Shown here one piece after another: positions 7,996 through 17,042 of a stretch of 64,000 nucleotides of DNA. Under the pieces are notes generated by a model. It searched no databases, was not told the origin of the DNA, and saw only the letters and a list, made by a program, of their open reading frames with translations. The first letter of the stretch is position 1. Every line of letters starts with the position of its first letter. Position numbers and translations under genes: made by a program. Source of the DNA: CAUPWF01 sp964369755 (GTDB lineage: Bacteria; Bacillota; Clostridia; Lachnospirales; Lachnospiraceae); NCBI GenBank assembly GCA_964369755.1, contig CAYJFY010000002.1, positions 1-64,000 of the forward strand. The letters are read 5' to 3'.

Positions 7996-9447
7996 ATGAA
8001 ATTATCACAATTGTTAGAGCGTTTGGACTATGAAGTATTACAAGGAAGTGATGAAACAGAGATTACAACTCTCTGCAATGACTCTAGAAAAGTGATGGAG
8101 AACAGTATCTTTGTCTGCATTAGCGGATCAGTGGTAGATGGGCACGAATTTGTTGCAGAGGTTACCAATAAAGGGGCGGCTGCAATGATTGTTGAGAGAG
8201 ATGTGCAAGCACCCAAGCATGTGACTGTCATAAAGGTTGAAAATACACGTTATGCATTGGCGCTAGTGTCGGCGGCGTATTTTGGGTATCCAGCAGAGTC
8301 GCTTAAGGTGATTGGAATTACAGGTACAAAAGGGAAGACTACGACTACATATATGGTAAAGGATGTACTAGAGAGGGCTGGGCATAAGGTTGGTTTGATT
8401 GGAACCATTGAGACCATCATTGGTGACCAGGTGATTAAGGCGAGCAATACCACACCAGAATCGTATACGATACACAAGTATTTCCGAAAAATGCTAGATG
8501 CTGGATGTGACAGTGTGGTGATGGAGGTGTCCTCACAAGGATTGATGCTACATCGTACGGCTGGAATTCAGTTTGAAATAGGGATTTTCACAAACTTAGG
8601 GGAAGACCATATCGGACCAAATGAGCATACAGATTTTCAGCATTATTTATACTGCAAGAGTCTATTGTTCCAACAGAGTAAGATTGGGATTGCGAACCGC
8701 GATGATGAACACTTTGAGCAGGTATTTGAGAATGCTACTTGTCAGGTTGAGACCTTTGGATTTGCAAAGGAGTCAGATCTGCGTGCTACGAGGGTGAAAC
8801 TTGTATCTAAACCGGGATATCTAGGCGTTGCCTATCATATTTCTGGGTTGTTGGATATGGATGTAGAGATTGATGTGCCAGGAACGTTTAGTGTCTATAA
8901 TTCCTTGACTGCAGTTGCAGTGTGTAGGCATTTTGATGTGCCTGAGGATGCCATGAAAGCAGCCCTAAAAGGGGCGAAAGTAAAGGGACGAATCGAGATG
9001 GTGAAAGTCTCGGACGATTTTACCCTCATGATTGATTATGCTCACAATGCTATGAGTCTAGAGAGTTTGCTCACAACATTGAGGGCGTATAAACCAAAGC
9101 GGTTGGTATGTGTCTTTGGTTGTGGTGGGAATCGTGCTAGGGCGAGACGATATGAGATGGGTGAGGTGTCAGGAAAGTTAGCGGATCTAACCATTATTAC
9201 CTCAGATAACCCACGATATGAAGAACCGCAGGATATCATCGAGGATATCAAGACAGGAATTAAGAAGACGACGGGTCATTATATAGAAATAGCCGATCGA
9301 AAAGAGGCTATACGATATGCCATTGACCACGGACAAAAGGGCGATGTTATCGTACTTGCAGGAAAAGGACACGAGGATTATCAAGAAATCCAAGGAGTGA
9401 AGCATCCCATGGACGAGAGAGATTTAATTGCCGATATATTAAGATGA
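7996..9447 (+). CDS. murE: MurE, UDP-MurNAc-L-Ala-D-Glu:meso-diaminopimelate ligase
   Basis: 483 aa from ATG 7996, preceded by GAGGG at 6 bases; the ATG at 7936 lies in the promoter. Adds the third residue of the peptidoglycan stem peptide in the cytoplasm, using ATP. The ATP loop GITGTKGKTTTT is at about 107-118, the central Mur-ligase domain has GEDHIG and the HTDFQHYLYCKSLLF stretch (with the lysine that is carbamylated in the family), and the C-terminal domain has DNPR at 404-407. DNPR is the motif of meso-DAP-specific enzymes, so DAP-type peptidoglycan is predicted. It heads a long co-directional run beginning with priA 7 bases downstream. Confidence 0.95.
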   Translation: MKLSQLLERLDYEVLQGSDETEITTLCNDSRKVMENSIFVCISGSVVDGHEFVAEVTNKGAAAMIVERDVQAPKHVTVIKVENTRYALALVSAAYFGYPAESLKVIGITGTKGKTTTTYMVKDVLERAGHKVGLIGTIETIIGDQVIKASNTTPESYTIHKYFRKMLDAGCDSVVMEVSSQGLMLHRTAGIQFEIGIFTNLGEDHIGPNEHTDFQHYLYCKSLLFQQSKIGIANRDDEHFEQVFENATCQVETFGFAKESDLRATRVKLVSKPGYLGVAYHISGLLDMDVEIDVPGTFSVYNSLTAVAVCRHFDVPEDAMKAALKGAKVKGRIEMVKVSDDFTLMIDYAHNAMSLESLLTTLRAYKPKRLVCVFGCGGNRARARRYEMGEVSGKLADLTIITSDNPRYEEPQDIIEDIKTGIKKTTGHYIEIADRKEAIRYAIDHGQKGDVIVLAGKGHEDYQEIQGVKHPMDERDLIADILR

Positions 9448-9454
9448 GGTACCT

Positions 9455-11695
9455 ATGTTTGCTGATGTTATAATAGATATCACCCATGAAAAACTAGATA
9501 GAATCTTTCAGTATAGCATCCCTTCCGATTTGGAAGGGGTGCTAAAAGTCGGTTTAGAGGTGGAAGTTCCATTTGGTAGAGGGAACAAAAACCGAACAGG
9601 GTATATCATATCTTTTTCCGAATCTACGGATTACGATGTGGAGAAGATCAAGGCAATCGCAGGTGTAGCCAAGAATCGGGAGGCAATTGAAACGAAATTG
9701 GTGGAACTAGCCATCTGGATGAAGGAAATGTATGGTGGAACCGTGATTCAAGCCCTGAAGACCGTTATGCCAGTGAAGAAAAAAATCGCACAAAAGGAGA
9801 AGAAATACATCCGTTTGGCATTGGAGAGAACACAGGCTAGAGTCCTTCTAAAAGAATGCCATCGAAAGAAATATACGGCAAAGGCGAAGGTGCTCGAGGT
9901 GTTGTTGGAAATAGAAGAAGAACAACAAGCGGTGGATTGGGATTTTTTTATAAAAGTGCTAGCAATCCCACCTACTACGCTAAAGAGTATGGAAAAACAA
10001 GGGAGTATTCAGATAGATGTAGAGCAAATCTATCGCAATCCGATTCGAAGCATGGAATCCAATCCATTGGAGTTAGAGTATACAGAAGAACAGCGGAATG
10101 CGATCGATCAGTTTGTAGAAAATTACGAGATAAACAAGAGAGAGAATTACTTGATCCATGGTGTCACGGGAAGTGGCAAGACTGAGGTCTATATTGAGAT
10201 GATTCGAAGGGTGGTAATGGATGGCAAGCAAGCCATTGTGCTGATTCCGGAGATTGCATTGACCTATCAGACTGTGAAGAGATTCTATCGAGTATTCGGA
10301 GAGAGAATCGCAATCTTGAACTCCCGTATGACGCAAGGAGAGCGATATGACCAATGGGCAAGGGTGAAGAACGGTGAAATCGATGTGATGATAGGTCCAA
10401 GGTCTGCCCTGTTCACACCATTTCCACAATTAGGTCTTATAGTAATCGATGAAGAACATGAACAGACGTATAAGAGTGAACAAATCCCCAGATTTCATGC
10501 CAGAGAGACAGCTATTCGGCGCGGAGAAATGGAAGGTGCAAGCGTCGTCCTAGGGTCTGCTACACCGTCACTGGAATCATATTATGCAGCAAAATGCGGA
10601 GCATACCAATTGATGGAACTCAAGATGCGCTCTAGATTACAGGCACTACCGCAGGTCGAAATCATAGACCTAAGAGAAGAGTTAAGGGCTGGCAATCGAT
10701 CGATTATCAGTTTGGAGTTGGAAGGACAAATTCGGCAGAGTCTGGATCAAGGCGAGCAGATTATGTTGTTCTTGAATCGCAGAGGTTATGCGGGATTTAT
10801 CTGTTGTCGGTCGTGTGGTTATATAAAAAAATGTCAGAATTGCGATGTTGCCTTAGCGGAACATAGTGGAAATATCAGTGTCTGTCACTATTGTGGGCAT
10901 CAGGAGCCAAAGGCAGAGATATGCCCGGAATGTGGTTCCCAACATATTGGAGGATTTCGAGCGGGGACACAGCAGATTGAGACCATTATCCAGAAGATGT
11001 TTCCACAGGCAAGAACCATCCGGATGGATAATGATACGACACGGGAAAAAGGAAGCTATGAAGCAATCCTTGCAACATTTGAAGAAGGACGGGCTGACAT
11101 TCTCATTGGAACACAGATGATTGTGAAGGGGCATGATTTTCCAAATGTTACTTTAGTTGGAATACTGGCGGCAGACCTCTCACTCTATGCAAATGATTAT
11201 CGCGCAGGTGAACGTACCTTTCAATTATTGACTCAGGCAGCAGGTCGTGCAGGTCGTGGGGATAAGAGTGGTCGCGTGGTCATACAGACCTACAATCCAG
11301 AGCACTACAGTATCTTGGCAGCCAAAGATCAGGATTATATTCGATTCTACGAAGAAGAAATCGAATATAGAAAGCTGATGGGATATCCACCGGCAGAACA
11401 TATGCTAGCAGTGTTGATGCAGTCGGAGGATGAGGCGTTATTAGAGATGGGAGCTGGATATACAGCAGATATCATCGGCAAGATAGATCGAGAGAAGAGG
11501 GTACAGGTCATTGGACCGACGGTGCCATTTGTTTCAAAAATAAATCATATATATAGAAAAGCTATCTATATAAAATCAGAAAAATATGCTATGCTTATAG
11601 GGATAAAGAATTACCTAGAGCAATATATAGAGATGAATTCGGGGTTTGATAAAATTCATGTGCAGTTTGATTTTGACCCGATGAATATGTGGTAA
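9455..11695 (+). CDS. priA: PriA, primosomal replication-restart helicase
   Basis: 746 aa, full length. A 3'-to-5' superfamily 2 helicase that recognises stalled forks and reloads the replisome. It has an N-terminal DNA-binding domain, Walker A GVTGSGKTE (about 236-244), the DEEH box (about 332-335), and a zinc-binding insertion between about 450 and 510 with paired cysteines (CCRSC, CQNC, CHYC, CPEC). The helicase C-terminal motifs (GTQMIVKGHDFPNV, QAAGRAGRG) are intact. It begins 7 bases after murE with GATGAGG as ribosome binding site, and starts the conserved priA-def-fmt order. Confidence 0.97.
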   Translation: MFADVIIDITHEKLDRIFQYSIPSDLEGVLKVGLEVEVPFGRGNKNRTGYIISFSESTDYDVEKIKAIAGVAKNREAIETKLVELAIWMKEMYGGTVIQALKTVMPVKKKIAQKEKKYIRLALERTQARVLLKECHRKKYTAKAKVLEVLLEIEEEQQAVDWDFFIKVLAIPPTTLKSMEKQGSIQIDVEQIYRNPIRSMESNPLELEYTEEQRNAIDQFVENYEINKRENYLIHGVTGSGKTEVYIEMIRRVVMDGKQAIVLIPEIALTYQTVKRFYRVFGERIAILNSRMTQGERYDQWARVKNGEIDVMIGPRSALFTPFPQLGLIVIDEEHEQTYKSEQIPRFHARETAIRRGEMEGASVVLGSATPSLESYYAAKCGAYQLMELKMRSRLQALPQVEIIDLREELRAGNRSIISLELEGQIRQSLDQGEQIMLFLNRRGYAGFICCRSCGYIKKCQNCDVALAEHSGNISVCHYCGHQEPKAEICPECGSQHIGGFRAGTQQIETIIQKMFPQARTIRMDNDTTREKGSYEAILATFEEGRADILIGTQMIVKGHDFPNVTLVGILAADLSLYANDYRAGERTFQLLTQAAGRAGRGDKSGRVVIQTYNPEHYSILAAKDQDYIRFYEEEIEYRKLMGYPPAEHMLAVLMQSEDEALLEMGAGYTADIIGKIDREKRVQVIGPTVPFVSKINHIYRKAIYIKSEKYAMLIGIKNYLEQYIEMNSGFDKIHVQFDFDPMNMW

Positions 11696-11720
11696 GTATA
11701 AAACAAGGAGATAGAAGGTT

Positions 11721-12203
11721 ATGGCAATTAGAAAAATTCGTGAAATAGGAGACGAGGTTTTAACAAAACAGAGCAAAGAGGTGAAATTATTGTCACCGAG
11801 AGTTGCAATGTTAATCGAAGATATGATTGATACAATGTATGAGGCCAACGGAGTTGGACTTGCGGCACCGCAGGTTGGAGTGTTGAAGCAAGTGGTGGTT
11901 ATCGATGTGGGAGAAGGTCCGATTGTATTGATTAACCCAGAGATTTTGGAAGAAAGTGGGAGTCAGACAGGGGATGAAGGTTGTCTCAGTGTACCAGGAA
12001 AAAATGGTACCGTGACACGCCCAGACTACGTGAAGGTAAAGGCGTTGAATGAAAAGATGAAAGAATGTGTTTACGAGGGCGAAGGATTATTCGCAAGAGC
12101 AGTTTGTCATGAAGTGGATCACTTAAAGGGAAAACTTTATGTTGAAATGGTGGAGGGTGAATTGCGCGAAGTAAGCTATGAGGATGAAGACGAGGAGGAA
12201 TAG
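11721..12203 (+). CDS. def: Peptide deformylase
   Basis: 160 aa. Removes the formyl group from nascent N-formyl-methionyl peptides at the ribosome exit. All three motifs are present: GVGLAAPQVG (44-53), EGCLS (87-91) with the metal-binding cysteine, and HEVDH (130-134) with two metal-binding histidines and the catalytic glutamate. The C-terminus is very acidic. AAGGAG precedes the start. It is followed 8 bases later by fmt, which adds the formyl group that this enzyme removes. Confidence 0.97.
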   Translation: MAIRKIREIGDEVLTKQSKEVKLLSPRVAMLIEDMIDTMYEANGVGLAAPQVGVLKQVVVIDVGEGPIVLINPEILEESGSQTGDEGCLSVPGKNGTVTRPDYVKVKALNEKMKECVYEGEGLFARAVCHEVDHLKGKLYVEMVEGELREVSYEDEDEEE

Positions 12204-12211
12204 AATCGATT

Positions 12212-13141
12212 ATGAGAATTATTTTTATGGGAACACCAGATTTTTCGGTGGGAACCTTGGAAGCATTGATCGAGGCGGGGCATGAAGTTGTTCTTGCAGT
12301 GACCCAGCCAGATAAGCCAAAGGGAAGAGGAAAAGAGGTGCAGATTACTCCGGTAAAAGAATGTGCCACGAAACATGGAATCCCGACCTATCAGCCGAAA
12401 CGAGTACGAGAACCAGAGTGTGTGGAGTATTTGAAGACCTTTGGTGCCGATGTATGCGTGGTCATCGCATTTGGGCAAATCCTGCCAAAGGAAATCCTAG
12501 AGATGACACCCTATGGTTGCATCAATGTACATGCATCGCTATTGCCAAAATATCGTGGGGCGGCACCGATTCAGTGGTCCATCATAGATGGAGAAGAGGT
12601 GACGGGAATCACTACCATGCAGATGGATGAGGGGTTAGATACAGGTGCCATGATTATGAAACGAGAAGTTGCAATCGAGAAAGACGAGACAGGTGGAAGT
12701 CTTCATGATAAATTAGCACGAATCGGGGCAGAATTATGTGTAGAGACATTGGAAGCGGTAAAGAATGGAAGAGCTGAATTCGAAGAACAAGGCGAGATGA
12801 CCACTTCTTATGCAAAAATGTTGACCAAAGAATTGGGATGTGTTGATTGGAATCAAAGTGCAACTCAAATCGAACGATTGATCCGAGGATTAAATCCTTG
12901 GCCAAGTGCATATACTCAGTGGAGTGGAAAGACGATGAAAATTTGGTCGGCTCTAGCCGTAGAGGAGAAGGTGCCAGGAGGAATTGGAGAAATTGTTGCA
13001 CTGGATAAGCAGTCTTTTAGTGTGCAAACAGGACAAGGGATTCTCAAGGTATTAGAACTACAGATTCCAGGGAAGAAACGCATGGATGCAGGCGCATTTT
13101 TAAGAGGATATGCAGTAGAAATCGGAGAAATTTTAGGATAG
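12212..13141 (+). CDS. fmt: Methionyl-tRNA(fMet) formyltransferase
   Basis: 309 aa, normal length. Transfers formyl from 10-formyl-tetrahydrofolate to initiator Met-tRNA. The N-terminal Rossmann-type domain starts MRIIFMGTPDFS. The catalytic centre is N106 and H108 in NVHASLLPKYRGAAPIQW, with the conserved aspartate in DEGLDTG near 143. The C-terminal OB-like tRNA-binding domain is present. The upstream GAGGAGG lies inside the end of def, indicating coupled translation. Confidence 0.97.
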   Translation: MRIIFMGTPDFSVGTLEALIEAGHEVVLAVTQPDKPKGRGKEVQITPVKECATKHGIPTYQPKRVREPECVEYLKTFGADVCVVIAFGQILPKEILEMTPYGCINVHASLLPKYRGAAPIQWSIIDGEEVTGITTMQMDEGLDTGAMIMKREVAIEKDETGGSLHDKLARIGAELCVETLEAVKNGRAEFEEQGEMTTSYAKMLTKELGCVDWNQSATQIERLIRGLNPWPSAYTQWSGKTMKIWSALAVEEKVPGGIGEIVALDKQSFSVQTGQGILKVLELQIPGKKRMDAGAFLRGYAVEIGEILG

Positions 13142-13156
13142 AAAAGAGGAGATAAT

Positions 13157-13858
13157 ATGCCATTTTATTATATGTTTGACCCAACTTACATCTTAGTCAT
13201 CATCGGTGCGGTGATTACTATATGGGCATCGGCTAGGGTGAAAAGTACATTTGCAAAATATTCAAAAGTCAGAAGTTACAGTGGGATGACAGGAAGGGAG
13301 GCTGCAGAAAAAGTCTTGCACTATGCAGGGATTACAGATGTGACAGTGCGCCATGTGAGTGGAAATCTCACGGATCATTATGATCCAAGGACGAAGACAG
13401 TGAACCTCTCTGATGCCACCTACGCGCAATCTTCTGTTGCAGCCGTTGGGGTTGCAGCGCATGAATGCGGGCACGCAATCCAGCATCAGAAAGCCTATGG
13501 ACCACTATCGGTTAGAACAGCAATTGTTCCTTTGGCGAATTTTGGAAGCAAGCTGGCTTGGCCGTTGATTATCATTGGTTTGATCATCGGTGGAACAGCA
13601 TCTACTACATTATTGTATGCAGGAATCATCGCATTTTCTCTAGCGGTATTATTCCAGATAGTGACACTGCCAGTAGAATTTAATGCATCAAGCCGTGCGC
13701 TAGAGATATTAGACAGCTCAGGAATTTTATCCCAGAACGAATTGCCACAGGCCAAGAAGGTACTTGGTGCAGCAGCATTGACCTATGTTGCGGGAGCGGC
13801 AGCAGCCGTATTACAATTATTACGTCTTGTATTGATTGCAGGAAGGAGAAGCGACTAG
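13157..13858 (+). CDS. YugP-type membrane zinc metallopeptidase
   Basis: 233 aa. Membrane helices lie near residues 10-25 and two or three lie after residue 125; the cytoplasm-facing zinc site HECGH is at 102-106. This is the zinc-dependent neutral peptidase family of B. subtilis YugP. The physiological substrate is not established. It sits between fmt and rsmB, a common insertion in Clostridia relative to the Bacillus order. GAGGAG precedes the ATG, and rsmB starts 3 bases after its stop. Confidence 0.9.
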   Translation: MPFYYMFDPTYILVIIGAVITIWASARVKSTFAKYSKVRSYSGMTGREAAEKVLHYAGITDVTVRHVSGNLTDHYDPRTKTVNLSDATYAQSSVAAVGVAAHECGHAIQHQKAYGPLSVRTAIVPLANFGSKLAWPLIIIGLIIGGTASTTLLYAGIIAFSLAVLFQIVTLPVEFNASSRALEILDSSGILSQNELPQAKKVLGAAALTYVAGAAAAVLQLLRLVLIAGRRSD

Positions 13859-13861
13859 CAT

Positions 13862-15199
13862 ATGAACGAAAGAGAAGTCGTATTAGATATATTATTAGAG
13901 GTATTAGAGGAAGGACGATATAGCCATATCGTTCTTCGTGATGTTTTAGAGAAGTATCAATATGTGGATAAGAGAAAGCGTGCCTTTATTACGAGGGTGA
14001 CGGAAGGAACCATTGAACGGCTCATTGAACTGGATTATATCATCAATTCAGTATCCAAGGTAAAGGTAAAGAAGATGAAGCCCGTGATTCGCAACTTGAT
14101 CCGAAGTGCAGTCTATCAATTGAAATACATGGACAGTGTGCCAAGTTCCGCAATCTGCAATGAAACCGTAAAACTTGCAACCAAGAGAGGGTTTGGAGGT
14201 TTGCGGGGATTTGTCAATGGAGTACTTCGAAATATTGATCGAAATCTAGAGAGCATTGTATGTCCTAAGAAGGATATCATCACGTATTACAGTGTCAAGT
14301 ATTCCCTGCCTACCTGGTTAGTGAAAAAATGGATCGGGGCATATGGGGAGGAAGTCTTTGAAAAGATGGCAGAGTCTTTTCTACAAGACAGTCCGACAAC
14401 CATTCGAGTGAACATCCAGCGAATCTCCAAGTCTGAATGTATGGAGCGACTACGAGAAGAGGGCGTGCAGGTAGAGGAACACCCATACCTAGAGTATGCA
14501 TTGAATATTCACGGATATGATAGCCTACTTTTCTTAGAGAGCTTTCAAGAGGGCTTATTCTATGTGCAAGACATCAGTTCTATGCTCGTGAGTGAAATTG
14601 CAGATCCACAGGCAGGGGATTTTGTCATTGATGTATGTGCAGCACCAGGAGGGAAGGCCCTACATATGGCAGAGAAATTAAAGGGTACTGGAATGGTGGA
14701 AGCTCGTGACTTGACAGACTATAAGGTGCAGTATATAGAAGAGAACATCCAGCGGTCGGAGTTAAAGAACATCAGAGCCCTACGTATGGACGCTACCATA
14801 AGAGATGAGGCAGCGGTGGGGAAAGCGGACATTGTAATCGCTGATTTGCCTTGTTCGGGCTTAGGTGTATTGGGCAAGAAGACAGACCTGAAATACAAGG
14901 TGAAGGAAGAAAGTTTAGGGGAGTTAGCAAGTCTTCAGAGAAAAATTCTACAGACGGTAGTGGACTATGTGAAACCTGGTGGAAGACTCATCTATAGCAC
15001 TTGTACCATCGGAAGCGAAGAGAATGAAGAGAATGCACGATGGATGAGAGAAGAGCTAGGGTTGGAACCACTGGATATCAGCTTACAATTGTGTGAGGGG
15101 CTAAAAAATCAGGTGTCAGAGCAGAAAAATTTACAATTATTACCGGGAATTCACAAAAGTGATGGTTTTTTTATTGCGGGATTTCGTAAATTGTATTAG
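13862..15199 (+). CDS. rsmB: RsmB, 16S rRNA cytosine-C5 methyltransferase (m5C967 in E. coli numbering)
   Basis: 445 aa. The N-terminal 130 or so residues form a NusB-like RNA-binding domain. The C-terminal SAM-dependent methyltransferase has CAAPGGK (about 259-265), DLPCSGLG (about 328-335), and YSTCTI with the conserved cysteine near 383. The usual DAPCSG reads DLPCSG here, a mild variant. It starts 3 bases after the YugP gene with GGAAGGAGAAGCG as ribosome binding region. Confidence 0.95.
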   Translation: MNEREVVLDILLEVLEEGRYSHIVLRDVLEKYQYVDKRKRAFITRVTEGTIERLIELDYIINSVSKVKVKKMKPVIRNLIRSAVYQLKYMDSVPSSAICNETVKLATKRGFGGLRGFVNGVLRNIDRNLESIVCPKKDIITYYSVKYSLPTWLVKKWIGAYGEEVFEKMAESFLQDSPTTIRVNIQRISKSECMERLREEGVQVEEHPYLEYALNIHGYDSLLFLESFQEGLFYVQDISSMLVSEIADPQAGDFVIDVCAAPGGKALHMAEKLKGTGMVEARDLTDYKVQYIEENIQRSELKNIRALRMDATIRDEAAVGKADIVIADLPCSGLGVLGKKTDLKYKVKEESLGELASLQRKILQTVVDYVKPGGRLIYSTCTIGSEENEENARWMREELGLEPLDISLQLCEGLKNQVSEQKNLQLLPGIHKSDGFFIAGFRKLY

Positions 15200-15251
15200 A
15201 ATAAAGTCGAAGTGTTAGAAAGAATCAAAGAGAATCAAACGAGGTGTTTGC

Positions 15252-16283
15252 ATGAAAGACATCATGTCTTATCCGTATGATAAATTACAAGAAGAAATAA
15301 AAAATATTGGTGAGAAGTCATTTCGTGCAAAGCAAATCTATGAATGGATTCATGCTAAGAATGTAAAAGATTTTGAGGGCATGACCAATATTTCCAAGGA
15401 TTTAAGAGAAAAATTAAAGCAAAATTATAAATTTGATCAAGTGGAGTTGGTTGAGAGGCAGATATCAAAACTGGATGGGACCAATAAGTTTTTATTTCGG
15501 TTTCATGACGGTTGCCTCGTAGAAAGTGTCTTCATGGCATATCATCACGGCAACTCCGTATGCATATCGACGCAAGTTGGCTGTCGAATGGGTTGTAAAT
15601 TCTGTGCCTCTACTATTGGAGGATTAGAACGGAACCTTACGGCGGCAGAAATGCTGCTGCAGATCTATGAGATTCAGCGGCTCACAGGTGAGAGAGTCTC
15701 AAATATCGTAGTCATGGGAATGGGAGAACCTTTGGATAATTACGAGAATCTAGTGGATTTCATCCGTATCATCAGCAGTGAGCAGGGATTGAACATTAGT
15801 CAGAGAAATATCACTGTATCGACGTGCGGACTAGTGCCTGAGATTCGACGCCTTGCAGATGAGCGATTTCAAATAACATTGGCGCTTTCCCTACATGGGT
15901 CTTCACAAGAGAAGAGAAGGGCATTGATGCCAGTGGCCAATAAATATCAATTAGAAGAAGTGTTAGACACTTGCGACAGTTATTTTGAATGTACGGGGAG
16001 AAGGCTTACTTTTGAATATAGCTTAGTTCAAGGGGTCAACGACGGAATTTCTGATGCAGAGGAATTAGTGAAATTGTTGACAGGAAAGAATTGTCATCTG
16101 AATTTGATTCCAGTGAATCCAGTAAAAGAATGTGGATTTGAGAAGCCAAGCAAGAAAAATGCGCTGGCATTTAAAAATAAACTTGAAAAAAATGGGATAA
16201 ATGTTACTATTAGAAGAGAGATGGGTTCAGATATCGATGGAGCCTGCGGTCAATTGAGACACGGAAATCATAAAAAGGAGTAA
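15252..16283 (+). CDS. rlmN: RlmN, dual-specificity 23S rRNA A2503 / tRNA A37 C2-methyltransferase
   Basis: 343 aa. A radical-SAM enzyme whose 4Fe-4S cluster is bound by C111, C115 and C118 (CRMGCKFC). The methyl-carrying and resolving cysteines of the family are represented by C332 in GACGQLR and by the conserved cysteine in STCGLVPEIRRL. The N-terminal helical domain (FRAKQIYEWIH) is complete. GAGGTG precedes the ATG. The 3' end abuts prpC by 3 bases. Confidence 0.96.
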   Translation: MKDIMSYPYDKLQEEIKNIGEKSFRAKQIYEWIHAKNVKDFEGMTNISKDLREKLKQNYKFDQVELVERQISKLDGTNKFLFRFHDGCLVESVFMAYHHGNSVCISTQVGCRMGCKFCASTIGGLERNLTAAEMLLQIYEIQRLTGERVSNIVVMGMGEPLDNYENLVDFIRIISSEQGLNISQRNITVSTCGLVPEIRRLADERFQITLALSLHGSSQEKRRALMPVANKYQLEEVLDTCDSYFECTGRRLTFEYSLVQGVNDGISDAEELVKLLTGKNCHLNLIPVNPVKECGFEKPSKKNALAFKNKLEKNGINVTIRREMGSDIDGACGQLRHGNHKKE

Positions 16284-16286
16284 TGA

Positions 16287-17042
16287 ATGAAATCATTTTC
16301 TTTAACAGATGTAGGAAAAAAACGAAAAGTGAATCAAGACTATGTATACCAATCCAATGTGCCAGTAGGAGTCTTGCCAAACCTCTACATGGTAGCGGAT
16401 GGAATGGGTGGTCACCAAGCGGGAGACTATGCGTCGAAGCTTGCGGTAGAGATTGTACGAGGTGAAATTGAGCGGTATGAACTGCAAGGCCAACATCAGG
16501 AGCCAGAGCAGATATTGGTTGAGGCGATTAAGGCGGCGAATCGAGAGGTTTTAAAAGCAGCGTCCCTTGATGAACATTATGCAGGAATGGGAACCACATT
16601 GGTGGTTGCAACAGTCATCGATGAGATGTTATATTTTGCAAATGTGGGAGATAGTAGGTTGTATGTGATTAATGAAGAAATCACTCAATTATCTCAAGAC
16701 CATTCTCTAGTAGAAGAGATGGTACGGCTAGGTGGAATCAAACCAGAAGAGGCCAAGAACCACCCAGATAAGAATATTATTACTCGAGCAGTAGGCACGA
16801 AGAAGAGTGTGGATGTAGATTATTTCGAACATACCTTGAAGAAGGATGATAAAATATTGATGTGTTCAGACGGGCTTTCCAATATGGTGGAAGACGATGG
16901 CATATTTGAAATCGTGAAATGTAGTCGCGATATTGTAGAGGGAGTAATTCAGCTGGTAGAGAAGGCGAATGAGAATGGTGGAAAGGATAATATAGGCGTT
17001 GTGTTATTAGAACCTATACTAGACGGGGTGAATTTATGTTAA
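16287..17042 (+). CDS. prpC: PrpC/Stp, PP2C-type Ser/Thr protein phosphatase
   Basis: 251 aa. A metal-dependent (Mg/Mn) phosphatase that reverses phosphorylation by the neighbouring PASTA kinase. Metal-binding aspartates are seen in NQD (D18), DGMGG (D38), the SDG motif (MCSDGLSNM) and GGKDNIG. An AAGGAG site overlaps the end of rlmN. The gene overlaps prkC by 7 bases, giving tightly coupled kinase and phosphatase synthesis. Confidence 0.96.
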   Translation: MKSFSLTDVGKKRKVNQDYVYQSNVPVGVLPNLYMVADGMGGHQAGDYASKLAVEIVRGEIERYELQGQHQEPEQILVEAIKAANREVLKAASLDEHYAGMGTTLVVATVIDEMLYFANVGDSRLYVINEEITQLSQDHSLVEEMVRLGGIKPEEAKNHPDKNIITRAVGTKKSVDVDYFEHTLKKDDKILMCSDGLSNMVEDDGIFEIVKCSRDIVEGVIQLVEKANENGGKDNIGVVLLEPILDGVNLC